This document shows, one piece after another, positions 60,777 to 64,000 of a stretch of DNA of 64,000 nucleotides. Each line of letters opens with the position of its first letter. Positions within the stretch are counted from its first letter, which is position 1. The translations under genes were made by a program, and so were the position numbers. The stretch covers positions 1,984,001 to 2,048,000 of the forward strand of contig NZ_CP132336.1 in assembly GCF_030758315.1 (NCBI RefSeq). Reading direction: 5' to 3'. The stretch comes from Pararhizobium sp. IMCC3301. Its GTDB lineage: Bacteria > Pseudomonadota > Alphaproteobacteria > Rhizobiales > GCA-2746425. The notes below the pieces were generated by a model. It did no database searches and had not been told where the DNA came from. It worked only from the letters and a program-made list of their open reading frames with translations.

Positions 60777-61388
60777 ATGCAGGTCGCGCAAAAAAGGGTA
60801 ATTTCGGATTCATCCGATAAATTCGTCGAAAATGTTTTCGGCGTCTTCTCCCGTGCGCTCTGCGACAAGATGGATGCTGCTGTCCAGGCCGCTGTCAAAC
60901 TCAGCAGTTCCGCCTGCTATTCAATTGTTCAGGTCGGATCGGAACCCAATTGTTCTATCGAAACACTGCGGCGGATGCTCGCGCTGGAGCATTCTTCGGT
61001 GGTGCGCCTCGTTTCCGGACTGGAAAAAAAGGGTTTTCTGCAACGCGTCCGTGGCACGGCCCATGACCGTCGTGAAGTCAGCGTGGTTCTGACAGAGGAA
61101 GGTGAGATCTGTTTCACCAGAATTCTCGAAGCCCGCGGCAGCGTCCTGAAAAAAGCTGTCGGCCGGCTCGACCCTGATGAACAGCATATCATGCTCAAAC
61201 TGATCGGAAAAATGATGCCGGCGGTTGTCATCGGCGGCGATGATCAGCATTATGTCTGCCGATTATGCGATCTGGAGATCTGCCCGCAGGAGAAATGTCC
61301 TGTCAACCTCGCGCATCCGCAGTTTTATGAACTCCCCCCCGAACCGTTCAAACGCAAACGTCCCTGTAAAATTGCGGTCGTGAACTAG
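60777..61388 (+). CDS. MarR family regulator with a four-cysteine C-terminal motif
   Basis: A 203-residue regulator. The MarR wHTH covers about 60-105 (LRRMLALEHSSVVRLVSGLEKKGFL and RVRGTAHDRREVSV). Beyond the MarR fold a tail has C-x2-C-x4-C-x4-C at residues 161, 164, 169 and 174 (CRLCDLEICPQEKCP), a probable zinc or Fe-S site. The extension makes it about 50 residues longer than a standard MarR. Redox or metal control is therefore plausible. It lies downstream of the orphan protein gene. Confidence 0.88.
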   Translation: MQVAQKRVISDSSDKFVENVFGVFSRALCDKMDAAVQAAVKLSSSACYSIVQVGSEPNCSIETLRRMLALEHSSVVRLVSGLEKKGFLQRVRGTAHDRREVSVVLTEEGEICFTRILEARGSVLKKAVGRLDPDEQHIMLKLIGKMMPAVVIGGDDQHYVCRLCDLEICPQEKCPVNLAHPQFYELPPEPFKRKRPCKIAVVN

Positions 61389-61440
61389 CAACTGTGTGGT
61401 TTGACCGATCGCGGCTGCAACGCACGACCGGTCCTGTCTC

Positions 61441-61734
61441 CTAGATATACTGCCTGATCAGGCCGGTGTGAACATTGATCATGCTGTCATCCTCAGACAA
61501 TTCCTCAATCATGTTGAGCGAGAATTTGATCATCGCCGATCTGTCATCCTCATTCTTCGCCTGAAAGCCGACAATCTTGTCGAACAGCTTTCCGACAGCC
61601 CTGTCGGCCTCTCCCATTTTGTTTTCGGTAGTGTCTGAGTTCAGCATGTTTTGCAACGAAACCCGGTAGTTTCGAAATGCCTCTATCAATTCCCCAAGGC
61701 TGTCAGCTCTCGTCTCAATTTTTGTAAGCAACAC
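61441..61734 (-). CDS. Small hypothetical protein
   Basis: A 97-residue predicted helical protein starting at a GTG (MLLTKIETRADSLGELIEAF), with a GGGGGC stretch upstream. The sequence is polar with leucines at regular spacing (LGELIEAFRNYRVSLQNML near residue 12), suggesting helical hairpins. No family is recognised. A perfect inverted repeat lies upstream at 61826-61846. Its expression is unproven. Confidence 0.55.
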   Translation of the reverse strand: MLLTKIETRADSLGELIEAFRNYRVSLQNMLNSDTTENKMGEADRAVGKLFDKIVGFQAKNEDDRSAMIKFSLNMIEELSEDDSMINVHTGLIRQYI

Positions 61735-61825
61735 GTGAAAGCCCCCAACTATTCTTAAAATCCTGCGGTGTTGAATTTATAAATAGTGGGGGTCAGGAAT
61801 ACAACGATTCAAATATTAAATGAGT

Positions 61826-61846
61826 ATGTATGTAGTCTGCATACAT
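61826..61846. repeat. Perfect 7-base inverted repeat
   Basis: ATGTATG (61826-61832) is mirrored exactly by CATACAT (61840-61846) around a 7-base spacer. It lies between the end of the deaminase gene and the start of the small gene at 61734, both leftward, so it could be an operator for the latter. There is no adjacent T-run. Confidence 0.5.
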
Positions 61847-61880
61847 CCAGCTTCTGCTACACAGGGAGGTGGAGCACGGT

Positions 61881-63230
61881 TCAGATTGTTTCCAGAAAGG
61901 CCCGGGCAGCAGCCCCGTGCTCATGGCGCAAACGGTCAATGTCTATCGCTACGGGGAGGCCATCCTCGACAGTCCAGCAGCCACCGATCATAACACGCTC
62001 GGCTGTATGAGCACCGCACAGCACCAGCCCGGCCAGCGGGTCGCCCGCTCCGGAAAATCGCAATTCGTCCAAGCTGTAAAACGCCAGATCGGCCTGCATG
62101 CCGACAGCGATCTTGCCGATATCCTCACGGCCGAGACATCTGGCCGAACCTTCTGTTGCCCAGCGATAACAATCCTGATGCGTCACCGACGCCGCATCAT
62201 AAGTCAGGCGGTTAATCATCAGCGCGTGGCGCAGGCTTTCCATCAAATTGGAATTATCATTCGATGCCGAGCCGTCGACACCGAGACCCACAGGCGATCC
62301 GGCGGCTTCTAACTCCTTTGTCCGGCACTGCCCGGAAGCAAGCGTCATATTTGAAGTCGGGCAGTGACACACGCCAACGCGGTGCCTGCCCAGACGCTGC
62401 ACTTCCTCATCATTGAAATGAATTCCGTGAGCCAGCCAGACGCGATGATTGAGCCAGCCGACATCTTCCAGATAGTCAACCGGACGCATGCCGTAATTGG
62501 CCACGCAATAGGCGTCTTCATCCAGTGTTTCCGCCAGATGCGTATGAAGCCGGCAATCATGCCGTTCCGCCAGCGCAGCGCTTTCCGTCATCAGCCGACG
62601 CGACACGGTGAACGGCGCGCAGGGTGCCAGGGCAACGCGAAACTGCGACCCGTGCGATGTGTCGTGATAGCGATTGATGACCCGCTCGCAATCACTCAGG
62701 ATGGTATCTTCATCCTGCACCACACTGTCGGGCGGCAGACCGCCATCCTTGACACTCAGATTCATCGAGCCGCGTGTCAGCGTCATCCGGATACCCAGCT
62801 TTTCCGCCTCTTCCACCTGGATATCCATGGCGTCTTCAAGCCCGCCCGGATAGAGGTACTGATGATCTGACGCGCAGCTGCAACCGGACATCATCAACTC
62901 GGTCAGCGCCAGCCGCGTTGCCAGACGGAAGGCATCAGGCTTCACGTTTTGCGCCCATATCGGATAGAGCGCCTGCAGCCAGGGAAACAATTCCTTGTTG
63001 ATCGCCGCAGGATGCGCGCGGGTCAGTGTCTGGAAGAAATGATGATGCGTGTTGATCAGACCGGGAATGACCACATGCCGGGAGGCGTCGAACACTGTCG
63101 CATCCGGATCGGCGGGCGTGCCTCCGACGGGCACCAGCTCCGTTATCCTGCCGCCATCAACGACGATTCCGGCCGCAGCCTGGTCCGCCAGAATTGCCAG
63201 AGGATTTCGGATCCAAAGTGCCACGGTCAA
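61881..63230 (-). CDS. 8-oxoguanine deaminase-like amidohydrolase
   Basis: Metal-dependent deaminase of 449 residues. Site residues: GLINTHHHFFQTLTRA near residue 57 (HxH), HLAETLDED near residue 230, WLAHGIHF near residue 265, and GLGVDGSASNDNSN near residue 315. The FFQTLTRA after the HxH and the CSCASDHQYLYP stretch are the pattern I associate with 8-oxoguanine deaminases (compare Pseudomonas Pa0142) rather than the N-ethylammeline type. It would salvage or detoxify oxidised guanine. Single gene leftward, with a 223-base divergent promoter region. Confidence 0.87.
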   Translation of the reverse strand: MTVALWIRNPLAILADQAAAGIVVDGGRITELVPVGGTPADPDATVFDASRHVVIPGLINTHHHFFQTLTRAHPAAINKELFPWLQALYPIWAQNVKPDAFRLATRLALTELMMSGCSCASDHQYLYPGGLEDAMDIQVEEAEKLGIRMTLTRGSMNLSVKDGGLPPDSVVQDEDTILSDCERVINRYHDTSHGSQFRVALAPCAPFTVSRRLMTESAALAERHDCRLHTHLAETLDEDAYCVANYGMRPVDYLEDVGWLNHRVWLAHGIHFNDEEVQRLGRHRVGVCHCPTSNMTLASGQCRTKELEAAGSPVGLGVDGSASNDNSNLMESLRHALMINRLTYDAASVTHQDCYRWATEGSARCLGREDIGKIAVGMQADLAFYSLDELRFSGAGDPLAGLVLCGAHTAERVMIGGCWTVEDGLPVAIDIDRLRHEHGAAARAFLETI

Positions 63231-63453
63231 AACTCCCTGGTGTCAGCAAACACCCGTCCAGACCAATCATTTCGCTAGAAGAATTGAAAATGCGGTCTTA
63301 AATTTCCGCTGCAGGCCTGTACCGGAAATGTATGCGGCATACCGCAGGTCTTGGCAATAAGCTGTCATATCTGCAGCGGAGCACTGGAATGAATTGAATT
63401 TTCAATTCTGCCGCCCTATGAAAACTGCTGCCCCTCCTGTAAAGCAGCTTGCC

Positions 63454-64000
63454 ATGACCCAGATTATATCCACCCGCGAAGATGCGTTCCCGGATCTTAC
63501 AACTGCTCAGGCCTTCAGCTTTTACCAGAGCGTGCGGCATCGTCTGCCGCAGGCCAGCTTCCCGGACAGATCGGGATTTGCCGACAATCTGGATGGGTTG
63601 GCGGACAATTTCGATGTCTTCGTGTTTGATGCTTACGGCGTTCTCAACAAGGGAGCTGACGCCGTGCCAGGTGCAGCGGCACGGATAGAAGCACTGCAGG
63701 AAGCCGGCAAAAAGACCTTTGTCCTGACCAACGGGGCCAGTCTGACAGCGCCGAAGACACAGCAGAAATTCCAGCGCATGCAGATGCCGTTTCAGCTTGA
63801 AGAAATTGTGCCCAGCCGGCTGGCTGCGGAACGCGCGCTGCTCGCCCATACCGAAGTTACCAATTGGGGTGTGGTTTCAGAATTTCCCGTGGCAGAGGAC
63901 GAATTGCCGGTGCGCTTCTGCAAGCTGGGTGAAGACCCGGACGTCTATGATGCTGTCGACGGGTTCCTGTTTCTCAGCGCCGTCGGCTACACCCTGGATA
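63454..64000 (+). CDS. HAD superfamily hydrolase (class IIA, NagD/TIGR01459-like), partial
   Basis: The gene starts at the ATG at 63454 (MTQIISTREDAFPDL) and runs off the right edge in frame, with 182 codons seen. The HAD motif I is VFVFDAYGVLNKGADAVPGA near residue 51, with motif II in VLTNGAS near residue 90. The class IIA cap follows. Known relatives hydrolyse sugar phosphates or pyridoxal phosphate. The C-terminal motif III/IV is beyond the window. Confidence 0.88.
   Translation, partial: MTQIISTREDAFPDLTTAQAFSFYQSVRHRLPQASFPDRSGFADNLDGLADNFDVFVFDAYGVLNKGADAVPGAAARIEALQEAGKKTFVLTNGASLTAPKTQQKFQRMQMPFQLEEIVPSRLAAERALLAHTEVTNWGVVSEFPVAEDELPVRFCKLGEDPDVYDAVDGFLFLSAVGYTLD

Overview
The window reads as a chromosomal segment of an alphaproteobacterium, most likely Hyphomicrobiales (Rhizobiales). 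This rests on the cysG-DUF2849-cysI-cysH-DUF934-fpr order, a DUF1476 (ATP synthase zeta inhibitor-like) protein, DUF1045 next to phnM/phnN, UgpB-type sugar ABC systems with GntR or ROK regulators, and moderately high GC with NGG/AAGGAG-type ribosome binding sites. No rRNA, tRNA, CRISPR array, insertion sequence, integrase or phage gene was seen. The genus cannot be named from sequence reading alone.

Layout. 1-8023: an acid-sugar or sugar-type catabolic locus with a GntR/FCD regulator, an SDR, a four-gene UgpB-type ABC importer (ATPase cut by the left edge) and, divergently, an enolase-superfamily dehydratase followed by two uncharacterised genes. A triple half-site operator lies between the arms. 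8038-14093: an AfuABC/FbpABC-like importer with a fused double permease, followed by a HAD phosphatase and an inositol-monophosphatase-like enzyme. 14337-16767: DUF1045, phnM and phnN of phosphonate metabolism without the C-P lyase core. 16821-18506: a TauE/SafE permease and an EamA permease. 18503-27905: a ROK-regulated divergent locus containing a large PIG-L deacetylase chimera, a second UgpB-type importer and an argininosuccinate-lyase-like enzyme embedded in the transporter operon. This is the least conventional pathway here.

28227-29456: a CelD-type GNAT. 29761-35248: the assimilatory sulfate/sulfite reduction operon (siroheme synthase, DUF2849, sulfite reductase, APS-type reductase, DUF934, ferredoxin-NADP reductase). 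35274-41405: a leftward operon with an NMT1/ThiY-type importer, a cytosine-deaminase-family amidohydrolase, an FAD oxidase and a flavodoxin-fold reductase, suggesting uptake and breakdown of a nitrogen heterocycle. 41576-45880: a Rid-family protein, DUF1476, a class I amidotransferase-like hydrolase, and a NicO/DUF1007/LysR metal-transport unit. 46471-50818: a sulfolactate degradation locus (suyA, suyB, two sulfolactate dehydrogenases) with a divergent GntR/UTRA regulator and a clear palindromic operator.

50874-55507: a secreted hydrolase, a creatininase, ChrA, a YqaA-type membrane protein and a Gfo/Idh/MocA oxidoreductase. 56023-57672: a cold-shock protein with an obvious terminator and an ArsR/SRPBCC module with its operator. 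57711-64000: DUF1761, an MFS permease, an orphan 328-residue protein, a MarR regulator with a four-cysteine tail, a small protein, an 8-oxoguanine-deaminase-like enzyme and a HAD hydrolase cut by the right edge.

Together the genes describe a nutritionally versatile heterotroph that scavenges organic C, N, S and P compounds. Four separate ABC importers are each placed beside their own catabolic enzymes. Sulfite released by the sulfolactate branch could in principle feed the sulfite reductase encoded 15 kb away. Two SBP genes are followed by strong intercistronic hairpins, consistent with raising SBP transcript levels over the membrane components.
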